Of a stretch of 64,000 bases of DNA, positions 48,874-63,000 are shown one piece after another (the stretch's first letter is position 1; the number at the start of each line of letters is the position of its first letter). Under the pieces are notes generated by a model. The model saw nothing but the letters and a program-made list of their open reading frames with translations. It was not told the DNA's origin and did no database searches. The translations under genes and the position numbers were made by a program. The DNA is from Caprimulgus europaeus (taxonomy: Eukaryota > Chordata > Aves > Caprimulgiformes > Caprimulgidae): the NCBI GenBank assembly GCA_907165065.1, contig OU015525.1:44746037-44810036 (forward strand). The letters are read 5' to 3'.

Positions 48874-48933
48874 GCCTCCAGCCAAGACTGGAAGAGCCAG
48901 TATGCCTCCAGCCAAGACTGGAAGAGCCAGTAT
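48874..48933. repeat. Exact 30-base tandem duplication
   Basis: A 30-base unit starting GCCTCCAGCCAAGACTGGAA occurs twice head to tail without a mismatch (48874-48903 and 48904-48933). The perfect identity suggests a recent event or a polymorphic minisatellite. Confidence 0.93.
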
Positions 48934-51040
48934 TGGTAGGACAGGACTAGAACACTTCATCTTGCTCCCAGTGAACCCTGTCATTTAACCCCCTCACTCC
49001 CAGTGCAGCACCTGCACAAGAAAAGCATGGTTGCTTCCTTGATCATGGCTTTGGCCTGCAAAATTTGTCCTCAAATTGATAGACAGTCCACAGTGCTATC
49101 TATGAAGGACACAACTTATGCCAAGGTGCTGCGGCTTTAAACAAAGTGGTTATTAGCTGCAGGACTGCAGGAAAGAAGCAATATACTTTGGTAAAACTCT
49201 CTTTTGGGAAGTCAGAGGAGAATGTGGAGGTTCTATGGTCTCTGCTTGTTGGAGAAACTCCTGGGCATAGGAGAAGAAAGCAATAAACCTAAATCTTCTA
49301 GGGTGCAGTTATAATCCATGTACAAAGGAGGACTTCTTTTGACTCCCCACATTTTGACCCCATGGTGGCTGGCTACTATCACACCCTACTTCAGGAGGGA
49401 ATGTATCAGTCAAGAGGAATGCAGACGAGAGGTGAATCGATGGGAGATCCTTAGGAGATGAAACAACAGCAGGAGGAGAACATGGAAGGTGAAGAAAACA
49501 AAGATCAGGAGGAAATGCTCTTTGATATTACCTCTTTCCCACTTCCTTTCTTAACACCTTGCTGTTCTCGATCTCTCTGGTAGTTAGAGATTAGGGGGAA
49601 AAATGCCAGTCCGTGGCAACACTAGAATGAACATTACTGATGAACCACTTTCTCCAGACACATTTGGATGTTTTATATCAGAAATTATGGATACAACAAG
49701 AGCTGCTCAAAGGGAAGTGCAGATGGCAGCAGTTTTCCAATTTGAAAATAAAAAAGAAAGTTTTGTTACCCTTTTAAGCTTCCATTTGAACTTTTCAAAA
49801 TGAGAAAACCCGTTTTCTCTTATAGGTCAAGTAAAGCTTTATAAATGACTTAAATAAGCAGGAGGTTTGAGCCATTATCCAAACCTCACTCAACCTCCAT
49901 TGATTTAAATGGGCTTCATTTCATGCTATATATCAGGCAGAGAAAACACCTGGGCAGCACCAGTAACATTCCTCCACCTTGATTACATTGAGTCATTGAT
50001 GGAAATTTCATGTTTCTCTTTTAAAACTATCTGAACTGAACACCAGTCAAGGATCATAAACTGAAGTACTTTTATAACCATCATACTTAGAGTTTCCTAT
50101 AATTTCAAGGAACCATTTTTAGCAGGACCAGAACTTGCAGCACAGCACACAGTACATAAAAAAGAATCTTAAATCTTCCATATTCTGTTGTTTGAGGGGT
50201 TTTTTTTGCATTTAATTGGGTAATCTTAAAACATGCATAGAGAATATCTCATTTCTTTCATCACTTTGGTTATCTTCAGATGCATATGGAGATTTCAAAA
50301 ATTATGTGTGATAGTAAGAAGTGTCCTAAAAGAAAAAAAATCTCTACTACAGCATCTTAATCACAATTACTCTGTAGAGATGTTAGTTTTGTATCCCATG
50401 CGTATTATTTTATTGTAATGACATAATCAGTCATCACACTGGGTTTAATATAATAACCTTGTTCAAATACTGAGAAACTACATGCGTGGTATACTTGATT
50501 CTGATTTTCCTTCCCTTCTTTCTAAAAAGAAAACAGACCTGAAAGTAAGAATCTGTTCAAATACCAGTACACCATAGTTTGTTCTCATTATTTATATTCC
50601 AAAGGAAAGAAAAAAAGAGGCCCAAACCTAATCAAAACTACAGGAAGAGTTTAGACAAAAGATAATCATGTAAATTAGAACTGGATTAGGTCCCTTAGTA
50701 AGCCTATCTATTCGTGCCAAAAGAGGTGATTTAATATTCTGTGGTTAAGATTCTGGTTTTATGTCTTATCCAAAAGAGTATCAACAATAGCACATTGTTC
50801 TCCTACCACCATGCTGGTGTTACAGCCTCTGATGTGATTCAGCATAGATTTGAAGGGAGAGGCACAGCTACTAAACACAGTTTGGATTTTCCTGAGCTGT
50901 CACCCATTGCAGGCCAGCAGGAGATATAACATCACAGCCAAGATAACAAGATACCTTTTGTCTCTAAAACATGTAGTTTCCTGTTGATAGTATTATATAC
51001 TGTCACACTGGTCTCGTCCTCCTTTTCCTGTCACACATAC

Positions 51041-51150
51041 CTTCTCTAATTGAGACTTCACTGAACTGCACTGCGGAAGCATTAAGACAGGGACGACTTC
51101 CTCTACATGCCTGTAGAACATCTGATACAGGGCACGAGCCCTGATCCTCA
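51041..51150 (-). other. Candidate SPIDR-strand exon (unproven)
   Basis: Acceptor AATGCTCCAG and donor GAAG|GTATGT bracket 110 bases with two open frames; one reads EDQGSCPVSDVLQACRGSRP and ends SIREG. A linker-like Ser-rich peptide would suit the poorly conserved region before the LCLLVQD exon. However, the end phase (one base) does not fit the next recognised exon, which needs two, and human SPIDR gives no clear match. Confidence 0.22.
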
Positions 51151-52251
51151 CTGGAGCATTTGTGTCACAAAACCAGATCAAAGCTTTGGCGTAGCCGTTT
51201 AAACATCAGTCGCGGCGGCTTATCCTTCCTACCCACAGGCAACAGGGCTAGGATTTGCATTTCCAGAGTACTGTCAGCATCTTAGTAGTTGCATTTTTCC
51301 CTCTTGGGCTCTCCACGGAGTAGGGTCTCTTTGTGTCAAAGGGTCTCAAACCAGACTGCTAGACCACTCCTCCAGCCTGGCTTCACCCTCATCCCAAGAA
51401 CAAAGCACTCAGGCACCATCAGAAGGAGGTCTGAAGGTTGCTTCAAGGGGGCTCCCTCCTACTGGGTGTGCGATATAAGACATAGAGAACCACCAACGTA
51501 TAAAAATGGTGTCATTTTACATAAATAGAGTCTATGTTTTCATGCAGTGTCTGTTGTCATGGAACACACTGTTCATGGTGTTATCTCCACTGCCAGGTCA
51601 TGTCAGACACCCCTGATTTTGGATCATGTGCCACTATGCAACCCACATACTCCTAAGGTGAAGCATAAAAAGAGCCTAAATTTAAAAACATGGGAATACT
51701 CTAAAACAAATACAGACAAAGCCTCCAAACAATACTCTCACGAACAGAAGACAAAATGCCAACTTTTTAAATAAATGTACTTTCTGACCAGCCATTTTTC
51801 AATCATGTTTCCCAATTCCCACCACTGCAAGAAGTGTGGAAATATCAACAAGACAAAAATGCCATAAATGAAAAAGTACCACTTTAAAAAAAAAAAAGTT
51901 AAGTCAAAAAATCATAACTGAAATGGAATTTCTAACCAAGTGGTTACAGAGTAGGAAAATGGCATTGTTTCAAAACACAGCATTTCAGCAATTTCACAAT
52001 TTTTCAATCACTCGTACAAGCTTTTCATAAGAAGCTTTCATTTTTTTACAAGATGATCTGTCAGAAAATTATTTTTTTGAAAAATTCCCAACCATTTTTC
52101 CTAGAAATATTTTTCAAAACTGTAATGCAGTAACTATTCATTAATTTTCAAGGCTTTGTTTTGACAAAACATAATTATCCAGCATACTGAAGATTAATTA
52201 CCCACTATGCCTGTAAGTAAAAGCAATGTTGAATGGTGAGCGATGGAAATG

Positions 52252-52383
<132 letters not shown>

Positions 52384-52659
52384 TTCCCCCATCTCCTCTC
52401 ATGGTAGCTGTATAAATATATTTGAACATATAATTTCTTTTTAATCAGAAACAAAACTATAGGGAAAACGATAAGAAAACCACTCTTGTGTGAAAATTTT
52501 AAGTTACAGAATTTACACAAAATAAAAGTGAATTTCCATGCCTACATCTCTACCTGGTTGTTAAAAATAGCCTATTAAACTTAGGAAAAGTACAAACCTA
52601 GTAGGAAAAAAGGTAGTTTTTAAATGTAGAAAGCAAACATGAAAAAGCCTGGGTCCCCT

Positions 52660-53100
52660 ACAGAAAAATCAAGAGGTTGAGACTGCTGGTGCTACCCCCG
52701 GAGGTCCGATGTGGCCATGGCTGTCCTCGCGGGCGGCTACCGGGGTGGGGCCCAGGCCCCAGGCCCGAGCAAGGTGCCAGGAGACCAGATTGGTGCCTCC
52801 TGAGGCACCTGAAGTGGAGGAACTGGGCTGCCTGTGGGATCAGCTACCTGCCCGGGTGCGACTGGGGGAAGGCGGTGGAGGAGCCCAGGGAGGATCCGGA
52901 ACCTCACTGAGCCCAGGGGCCCATTCCAGCCCACGCCGTGGCCTTGCCTGGCCTCACCGGGACTCCCGGCCAGGCGGGAGGCGGTGCTGGCTCCCAACAG
53001 CAACTGCCCGATCCCAACCGGATTGTGCAGTGTAACTGCATCGATGGATCTCCAGGGCGGTTTACGCGCATTTCCAAGGACAAGGGGGAGCAGCACTCAT
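52660..53100. other. GC-rich, CpG-containing island inside AT-rich intron
   Basis: An abrupt block of GC-rich sequence with many CpGs (CTCGCGGGCGGCTACCGGGG, GTGCGACTGGGG, TACGCGCATT) between very AT-rich flanks. It holds an ATG in ideal context (GCCATGG) and open frames of about 80-110 codons on both strands, none recognised. It may be an orphan CpG island or promoter, a retrocopy or a fragment of an unclassified repeat. Confidence 0.6.
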
Positions 53101-56100
53101 GAGAATTTTCTTAGAGAAAAGGTGGTAACTGCAACCTGTACCTAACCCCATTTGGGTGTGCCATTAGCACTAATTTTAATTCCAAAATGGCAACAGTCAT
53201 CACCCGTATTTCACTGCTCTTTTTAAGTCATTACATAAATAGGTTATTTTAATGGCAGTCCCACAAATTCTTACACACGCAGAACTAGAATTTGTATTTT
53301 TTTTTAATTTGTACATAAGTATAATTCTTCATAAACTTTCCTTTCCTGATCAAAAGACATCTCTGTAAGCACAGTTAGTTGTAAACAAATATACATCTAT
53401 AAAATATTTATTTTCATATAGTGTTAAACCAAATACGTAATTGCAAAGGCACAAAGAAGTATTCTGCTTCAGGGGTATGGTCGCAGCTTAGCTTGACCTG
53501 ATGCAACAAGACAGCCCAAGAAAAGCTTGAAGACCGAGAACACATTGGAAAGCAGAAAGAAGAGTAAGACAGTAAGAAGAACTGACTTTCTTTAGAAAGG
53601 CTAACACTTTCCCAGTGGCCAGCTAAATCAATGCTGAAAATCAAATAGTGCATATTCAATGTTTTATTTTTAAGAATTAGATTTTTAGACTCCAAAAATG
53701 TATTTATCTACAGCACAGACAAAGATTTTATGTTTTTGTAGGGCAAACAAATGTGATATCATCTGATTTGGGACAAGACACCAAGAGAACATTTAATTTC
53801 ATCCTACAGTTGTTTAATTTGAATTCATAACCCTCCTGGTCTTCCCCCATCCATTTCCCTTTTCTCCCCAGTCTGCCGTATTACATATGTTTTTCAGTGC
53901 TGCATATACGGACCTCTGTATGCATACTGACCCTAAATTTCAATATTAGCTACTGATGAAAGATTCCTGGTATTCCTCATTTTCTTATTCCACAGTGTGG
54001 ACACTAGTTTTAATCCTATAGCTGGGATTTTAATGTATTACAGCACTTATATAAATAGTGTATTCTTTGTATGTTTTATATTATATTTTTATTATTATTA
54101 AGTGATAGGGAGTTGGGGCAAATCAACTTTGTAAATACAGCTATAGAACAACATCCAGTTGATGAAGTGGCAAGAATGTTTTGTAGAAGTCAGTTATATT
54201 TCCCTAGTAGGCAATATTGTTTTCTACCTAAAATACATCAGTTAACAAAAGAGTATGGTGAGCACAGAAGTTATTTCTGTTTTATACACAAGAGTCAGCA
54301 ACAGAGTAACAGAAATCCTAAAGCATCAGTACAGATTTGTCTTGGGACTCTGGTTAACTTCTATAGTGTCAGAGCTTATCAAACTTGGAAAAAAAGAAAC
54401 AGCCATCAAGTGCCAGAGAGAAACACTGTCTGCAGTTATTCCAAAATCAATGTTCACAGTAACAGCTTATCACTTCTGAACAACTACTTCAGGACCTAGA
54501 TAGAGGGTGCTGATGCTGGCTTGGAAGGACACACACTTGGGAAAAGGACTGTCCTCACCACCTGTATTTTTGCCTACCTGAAGAACAGACACAATTTAGC
54601 TACTTCAACAACGCTTCTAAGGTGTTATTTATTCAGGTTTAGAAACTACTGTTATAACTATTACATTATTCTAATTATGACACTGATCTTTCTGGTTTTC
54701 TTACCCATAGGTTGACTTGACTAACACTTAATTGGAAAACAATTAAAGCACCAATAAACTATTTTTCCTGTTCACTGTGCAAAAAGGGACCAGACTGCAC
54801 AATTTGGGAGGAATAATTAACATTAAAACAGACTGTATTTACATCTGAATATAAGGATACATTCTCTACCTATTTACTTCTCCTTCAGTGGCCATAAAAT
54901 CTCCAAAGACATTAAAAATTAACTTTGCTACTTTAAATATGCAAAGTAAAATCTGCTAAAAATCATTTGGCATTAATATAAATATCTCATCACATAGTTT
55001 TATGAGTGTACAACCTAGCTGAAAAAATTAGAAATGGTAAATTGTGGTTTATAGAAATTATATAAGAATGGTTACTGGCTATCCAACAAAGCTGTACATT
55101 GACAGGAAAGCATCAGTAATTTCTCCAAAATTCATCACAACATGCTTCATGTTTTCCTTACTTTGTATGTTGCTATACAAGTAAAAAGATGGTTCCACTA
55201 CAGAAAAACTTCTTACAGTTCCAACTCTCATGTAACTTACATCATGTAAATGGAGATTTCAAAATAATTTATCTGAAGCTTACACCAGGCAGAGATTAAG
55301 TACCACATATTTACACAGCACACAAAAATGACTTAGAATCTTACAATGGCTGCTCACAAAATGACTCCCCCAGAAAGTAAGAACATTATCTTTCATCACC
55401 GCAGCAGCATTTTAATGTACAGTAAGAAACTTCCACAAAAGCTTTGCACTTCACTGGGTTTTAGCCAGAAGTTTTCCTGAGATACAACCATGCCAGCAGG
55501 AGAAGGCAGGGAATGCCTTTTTATTGTCTTTTCAAATCCTTTCCAACACCTCTGTGTAATCAAATCAAAATATAACTATCTGTGATGACTTTGCAGTATG
55601 TGGGTAAGACACAAAAGAATGCCATGTGGAAAGAAATAAAGACATCTACTATCTCTGATGACATAAGGCTGTATTAATCTATGTAAAAGTGAAAGAAAAC
55701 AAAAATCAGAATTTGCAGTGCTCAGAGTCAGAATACTTGGTCTGCCTAGAAATAGACAAAATTACCTTCCATGTTGCTTTGCATGAGATTTGTGATATTG
55801 AAAGTGGTTCTGGACTGAAATTTGACATAGGTAATCTCAGGACACAGCAAACTTTCTACGTTGTTTTCAAATTTCCGGTTGAGTAATGAGAGAAATATTA
55901 ACATCTCCACCTACACTTCCCCACAAGCTAAACTTTTTTAATGACCAGATTCAGCTAGGAAAATATCTGGTTTCTCACAACGTGCATTTGAGTACTCTGT
56001 AGATTTCAAGATAATTTTTGTTTTCTTTAGTGTGTCTTCCTAACTATGACTTGTTATTGGGTATATCCATTGAAGGATTTTTCTGTCAAATCAGAAAAAT

Positions 56101-56487
56101 TCTGTATTTTGAATGCTCTGCAAGAATAGCAAAATTTTAAACTAAACATTTCTTTCCATATGCAAATGTAGATATAGATATACACATTCACGCATATGTA
56201 TATCTCCATATCAAACCTACAGACTGAAAATACTATTTGTCAGGAAGTATCAACATCTAGCATCCTCAAACTGAAAATCAGTTTCATGTCAGGAAGTATT
56301 CAGTGGAGATACCAGATGAAGGTGTATCTACCTACACAACTGATTCTCCACTCCTAAGCTGCAGAACACTGTGCCCCTTCCTCCCTTGTAACTGTGATGG
56401 CAAAACAGGTTGAGGTAGCACAAGAAATCAGATCAGGGAACTGATCCAGCTTTAACAAACGAAGCTCAGATGCAAAAATAAAGTTAT

Positions 56488-57010
56488 CTACCTAGAGTAT
56501 GACATCCAGCTCTGGAGTCCTCAGCACAGGAAACACATGGATCTGTTGGAGCAGGTCAGAGGAGGGCCACAAAAATGATCAGAGAGGTGGGACACCTCTT
56601 CTACGAAGAAAGGTTGAGAGAGTTGGGACTGATCAGCCTGGAGAAGAGAAGGTTCCAGGGAAACCTTATTGTGGCCTTTCAGTACCTTCAGGGGGCCTAT
56701 AAGAAAGATGGGGACAAACATTGTAGCGGGGCCTATTGCGATAGGACAAGGGGGAATGGTTTTAAATTAAAAGAGAGAGGATTTAGACTAGATCTGTGGA
56801 AGAAAATTCTTACAGTGAGAGTGGTGAAACACTGGCACAGGTTGCTCAGAGAGTTGGCAGAAGCCCCACCCCTGGAAACATTCAAGGTCAGGTTAGACGG
56901 GGCTCTGAGCGACCTGGTCCAGTGGAAGGTGTCCCTGCTCACTGCAGAGGGGTTGGACTAGATGACCTTTAAAGGTCCCTTCCAACCCAAACCATCCTAT
57001 GATTCTGTTT
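56488..57010 (+). repeat. CR1 LINE 3' end, about 520 bases, plus orientation
   Basis: Begins CTAGAGTATGACATCCAGCT and CTGGAGTCCTCAGCACAGGA, runs through CAGCCTGGAGAAGAGAAGGT, and ends GGTTGGACTAGATGACCTTT, then GGTCCCTTCCAACCCAAACC and ATCCTATGATTCTG. This is the canonical order of the CR1 3' end including its terminal repeats. It is the longest repeat in the window. It is 5'-truncated, as usual for CR1; the open frames inside it do not encode a host gene. Confidence 0.96.
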
Positions 57011-60000
57011 TTCTTTTGCATCAGTTTTCTGACTGAGCATCATAAACAGCTGTTCCAGCTCAAATGAATGGATATCCTGGCAGGTAGTGGTGCCAGGACA
57101 GCTCACCAGGGTAAGGGGAGGTGGGGAGACGCACATGGGGTGAGAATAATTTTAAGCCAGTTTAGAGAGAGTGAACAATTTATCACAGACTTCCTCAATG
57201 AGAGATCACAGCTTCAGTCATATCCAAGATAAGAGAGAAAAACAAATGAGCCTTCTGCCACTGGTTGAAGGTCCATCACTACTCTCCTGCCTCAAGTGTT
57301 TTTTCTTTGCCTTGATTTTGAAGGAAACATAGGTCTAAATCTCCCCACCTTGTAAGAATAATTTTTACACAAAATGTTTACATAAATGATAGCATACAAT
57401 GTAAAATTAGAAACAGTATCACATTTTTATTTTATAACTGGAGAAGTGACAGAGCGATTTAAAAATGTAAGCTACCTAAAAGGAAAAACAGAAACATTTT
57501 GAAATCACTGAAAGGCAGTCTAATGGTAAACATGTTAAAAATCCTAAAAAAATTTGTACTTTTTTCCCATATTTTAAAGTTAATTTAGTCTTTTCAGTGT
57601 GACAATGTGCATTTACAGCTATACACTACAAAACCACACAAACACGTAAACCAATTTTCCCTAGTAGAATTAGTTCACTAACACTGAATATTTAAACCAT
57701 AGTCTTCAAAAAGGAATCTTCTAGTGGTATCTACAATTGTTGAAATGCACTAGAGTGAAAAATTATTGTGTTCAAATAAATATATTAACTTTAGCATTTC
57801 CTTTTCTCAGACTGAGGCAGATCAGCTGGTAAATGAGATTGTTGTAAACACCATTTCCTTTAGTTTATCACTTCATACTCACAAGAATTACAAACAGCTA
57901 CATTTTTATTTTATTTTTTCATAATAAGCAAAATACTACCTATTTGAACATTTTACAAGAAGGAGGTAGTGGCAAAACCAGCAACATCTTTCTTGCTGAT
58001 TTAAAGAGGGGGGGGAAAGAAATGCAATCATGTTTGCTATTTTTAAAGAACTAAATGGATACAAATTGTCAAACTCTGGGTCATCACTAAGCATGGGCCA
58101 GAGCATTGGCACGAATGACTGTGTTGTGAAGCCTACAAGCTTTATTTGGTTTTTAGTTCACATTCCTGTAGAGTGAGACATTCTTACTTTGGGAGAGCTA
58201 CGGATAAACATTTATGGGAAAAAATTATTAAATATTTCCTTTCACAAAGGTAGCTGGCAAAATAAAAACAAAGCCAACCCCTCCACACAATGTTAACGGT
58301 GGTCTTTAACTATCAAAATTCAGCAAGGCAAATGAGATATCTGTGCTCCTTTCTGACAGGCACTTGGAGCTTTTATTATTGGGAGACTAATCTTCCCTTC
58401 ATCATTTATCCTTTACAAACTCATACTATGTTTATTTTCAGCTAGAGACAGCATTATCCATATGTGAATATGCATACCAAATAGCCTACTCCATCATATG
58501 AAGATCACAGTAATTACTTGGGTACTATGTACACTTGCACTTAGATTGGACATCACAGAGGAAGTGAAAATACTTACAAGGGTAACGATACTTGTTACAC
58601 CACCTGATGTAATACATAACTCCTGGTCACTTCCCAAACCTCTCAATGAACTCCAGTAGCCTTTGAGAGCTGTTTGTTACAATTCAGTTTATGACACAAC
58701 ATTTTAAATGTTCTTACTCCAAAAGATTCTGGAAAGATGAAGCCCATCTGAAGATTTTATCTCTAAATATGAAACATGTTCTGCTTGCAGAAGATTTCAG
58801 AATTTTAAACAAATACGAAACACAGTTTAAACACCCCAGTTAAGGAAATCCTCCTGTAGATGGGTCTGAGGCTTGAGAGGGCAATATGCAGCTGTAATGA
58901 AAGGCAGAATACAGGTTTTTCTCCTGGCTTTAGCCCTTGGCACTACAGCTCATTTGTCTAAGTTAAGTTTGAGAAATCTACAGGAACACCTAAGAACATA
59001 CATCAGCTGTGTTTTGATCAGTGTGTACAGAGAGCAGAACCTTACTCTAACTCTACAAGCAGGAACATGTTAGCCTGACTGTAAGTGGATCAGGGATATC
59101 AAAGCTCTGTTCCTCCTCTGACCAAAGTAAGACACAAACTTTCTCTACAGAAAATTCAAACACACACACACCACCCTTGCTGCACTTAAAACCTTATTAT
59201 GTGATTTTTAACTATTAAAAAAAATAGATCGCCACCTCCTCCTCTTCCTTATATCTACAAAATTACGCATGTCAAATGGCTCCTGAGCTAAGAGAGACCA
59301 AATGCCATGTCCTGCTCTCCTGGGCATGCACATGGATCACAATATCACTAAATTAATGTCTTTTTCATTATTATTCCAGGATAATACAACTGTAGGCAAA
59401 GACCTCCATGAAACAGACCTATTCCAAACATGCAGTTAACCCAGGAACAGTTCCTGAATGCAGAGTGCATGGGTACACCAGAGACATTGCTTTCCCCAGC
59501 AGCAAATAATTTCCAAAGCTGCTCTCCTATGGCCCTTAGGAAGGGTGCTCCTCTCCTGTTTCCTCTCTACATGTCAAGACTGAAGAGTTTGCATTACATC
59601 AGCCAATCTCTGAGAGTAACCTGGAAGCTCCTTCCAGTCAGGCTGCAAAGATGAGGCAGCTTTTCAGAATTTTATCATGATTGTGGTAGGGCCAAAGTTT
59701 TATTAGGACTTGTATAGCTCAAAAATAATTCAGTATAGCACAGTCAGTATAGCAAAACCTAGAAGACGTGTTTTGCTGAAATGTTAGGCAAACATCTAGA
59801 AGATTTCTCTTCATGGTGCCCCCATAACAGTGTCATACCTGAAAAGTCAATAACAATAAAGTAAATTTTGCTCTTCAGATGTCAAATAGAACAATATGCC
59901 AAAGATTTAACCTTCTTAAGGAGCACACAAGAAATATATGTCAGAATTTGTTTCACAACACTGTGCTGCTACAACTATGAGCAAAAGTATCATACAGATT

Positions 60001-63000
60001 GGCCTTTGAGGAGAGCACAAAAGAATTCAAAACCAGAACTGATAGGATGAAAAGGAACTACTTTTTCCTGGGGAATGAGCTACACTAAATGATTGATACT
60101 TCTCAAAAAGCCTTGAGTATCATACTTGTTTGACTCTTCCACTTGTTAAATGACTGCCTGTTTCTCCATGGAAACTGGGAGGATTTATTAGTTGGTATTA
60201 TTAGTCATGTGACTTCAAACATTAATCATATTTGTTCAAAAATGCTGGTGTAATAATTGCAGCTTCTTACTGATGAAGGATAAGATACTGCATTCCACTT
60301 CAGTTTATTGGAGATTTCAGAAAACAGTTAACTGTTGGCTAATATATTTAAAATATAGCCAAAATGAAGTCTTTTTTTAAAAAAATGAAAAGCTTATTTG
60401 CATGTGGTTTCCTATATTTCTTCTAGGAAACAATAAAAGGGTAAAATGCCCTGACAAAACATCAAGTTATTATGACACCATGAAACAGATAATCCTACCT
60501 GATTGCCACACCTTTTAAAATTATGTATGAGGAGTCTTTTGTTCCCTGGTTTCTGGAATGTCAGGCAATCAATAAATGATAATATGGACCTAAAGAAACA
60601 TATACTAGTTAAAAATTTCTTATTTATTTAAAACATGAAATGAATCATTACTTCATTCAGTAATCATTACAGTATTCAAATAGCAACATCTTTCCTCAGT
60701 CTTTTACCTAACCTCTCTTTTAAATGGCCAACCTCAGACTATACCAACAAGCTAATAGAAAGCTGAAATTTATCTTCACCTGTGGAAAACATTAATCAGG
60801 CACCTTTAAATATCATCAGAAATGCTTAGTACTGCTATCATTATGCTAGTTTAGAGCAAGAATGTAGCTCTAAGTCTTTATGGACAAAAAACCTTAATTA
60901 TAAGGATTCCTTTTTTTTTTTATTCTGTTAATGCAATTACCTCAATTCTTGTCACTCTATCAGTAACATCAAGGACTGTTAGCAGAATTACAAGAGGTGC
61001 AAAGATGAAGAAAATATAAAGACCCTGATAATGTAATCAAGACTTAAAAAGCCCGACATGATGAAGGGTTTGTTTTTTTTCTTTCATAAGAAGAAAGTAT
61101 CTCCACATAGGGGTCACTTCACCTTTCCTTCTTGTTCTCTTAAAAATGTTGGGTTTTTTTTTAATTCAAAAGAGGGTTTCTTCAGTTACTCATAAAAAAT
61201 GATTCACACTTGGCCAGTGGTTTGTATCAACTTAAGAGAACAGCATGCAGAGATGTGTTTTTAAAGTGAGGAAATCCCAGCAACCCACAGACATGAGCAC
61301 CAAAGGTGCACACAATCTTTGACAGTAGGTGAGGGACAAAAAGGAAGCAAGGTCAAATCTTTGATCAATCCACTGTGAAAATTAGCTAAATCAAGTTTTA
61401 AAGAATCCCTTGACAATCAAAGCAAAACTACAATGTCCAGTAGCCCCCGCCCTGCAGCTCCGGTAAGTAATCGATAGTTGCTCTCAATCAAAAGCATGCT
61501 TGTTTAAACACACAGTTCCTCCCACCCTCCCTTGTTATCTGGTCAGAATTGATGACTATCTGATTTAAAAATTGTTACTCAATTACCACTTAGCCCAATC
61601 CTCATCAATTAATTCTAGGCACACCTTTCAAACCACAATAAAAACAATGAATGTTCCTCTCCTCCCCTTCTTTTCCCACATTCTCTTTTCCCTCCTCCCT
61701 TTTCCACTCCCCCGAGACTGACGTGTTCTGGGATTTATATTCCTGTATCAGATCCAAGAACTAGAGAGTCCTCTATACCTTTTTGATACAGGGCAAATAG
61801 GAGATGCCTACCCTCTGCACAGAGTATTCTGCTCTCACCTTTTGGAAGAGTGTCAGTGACTGCTGCAACGTTTCAGTTGTAGCACAACTCCTCAAAAAGT
61901 GGTCCCAACATCCCTTGACTCTCCTTACTCCTCCAGTGCTACTTTTTGGCCTTCTTTTTAATCTCTCAGCTGCTTGCAGAGAAGCAGCTCCTTAGCCCAG
62001 CTCATCTCATTTGTTCACACAAAACTTTTATTCACCTTGAATGAACAAGCTTCTCTAAACATGAAACATTCAAAAGAAATACAAATTCCTGAATAAAATT
62101 CTAATCACTGTGCTGCCCTATTCCATATGCTCTGTAAGTGGTATATATTGTATACTGTATGCCAAAATGAATTGTATATAGTGAAGACATTTTTTATGTT
62201 CCCCACAATGTTTGGAATACCACACTACACAGGGTGCAAAAGATAAAATCATTTATGTATGCAAAATATGACCTTACGAGTGTGTAAATCACTTATTTGC
62301 ATATGCAAGGCAAATAGCTGTGAGCACCAGTACTATTTGTACATGTAATTATTTGCTTTACATGCCACATCAATTCTGCAAACAATCAGTGATTATTTAG
62401 CAATATTCATCTCTTTCTATTGTATAACACTGAACTGGGGAGACAGAGAAAGGTAAGACTTTAAAGTTCATGAATAAATAGCATACTGACTGTAAACTAA
62501 CTAGTATAGAAATCTCAATTTTGTGCTGTGAGAACAAAAATCCACAGCTGACAAAACAGCAGAAGATGGAAAGAGCAGCCTTATCCAAAAATCAGAACTG
62601 CAAGAAGCTGTGCTGCTCTGTGAGAAAACATGGGTCTAGAAAGAATAAACACACAGCTTATACGTATCATTCATGCATATACACATAAACCCCACCCATT
62701 CTACATTGGCGTGGGTTGTTTTGTTTGGTTTTTTTGCTTCTTTTTTTTTTTAATCCATGAGGCAAATACAAATAAAACTTCCTAAACTTTCCTGTGTTAG
62801 GAATCTGGAGGTGGCAAGGGTAAGTACTCTGAAATCATCAGATAACTCATTCAGTTTTTAGTATATACATTCTGCACGTTAGGAAATCTGGTATTGCGTC
62901 TCTTTTGAGTATTTCGCACCTGTGCTTCTCAACATATGGTTAGAGAATATCTATTTGTATTAGCAGAGCCTATAGCTTGAACAGTCTGTTACCATCTGAA

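Noticed and set aside
54071..54499. 142-codon plus-strand open frame
   Set aside because: No recognisable motif, no splice or promoter context; this length is expected by chance a few times in a window of this size and composition.
56575..56961. 128-codon open frame
   Set aside because: Lies wholly within the CR1 3' end; not a host gene.
61834..61990. Minus-strand donor-like CCAAAAG|GTGAGAG as the end of the missing SPIDR exon
   Set aside because: The only frame with the required two-base overhang contains a stop just before the donor.
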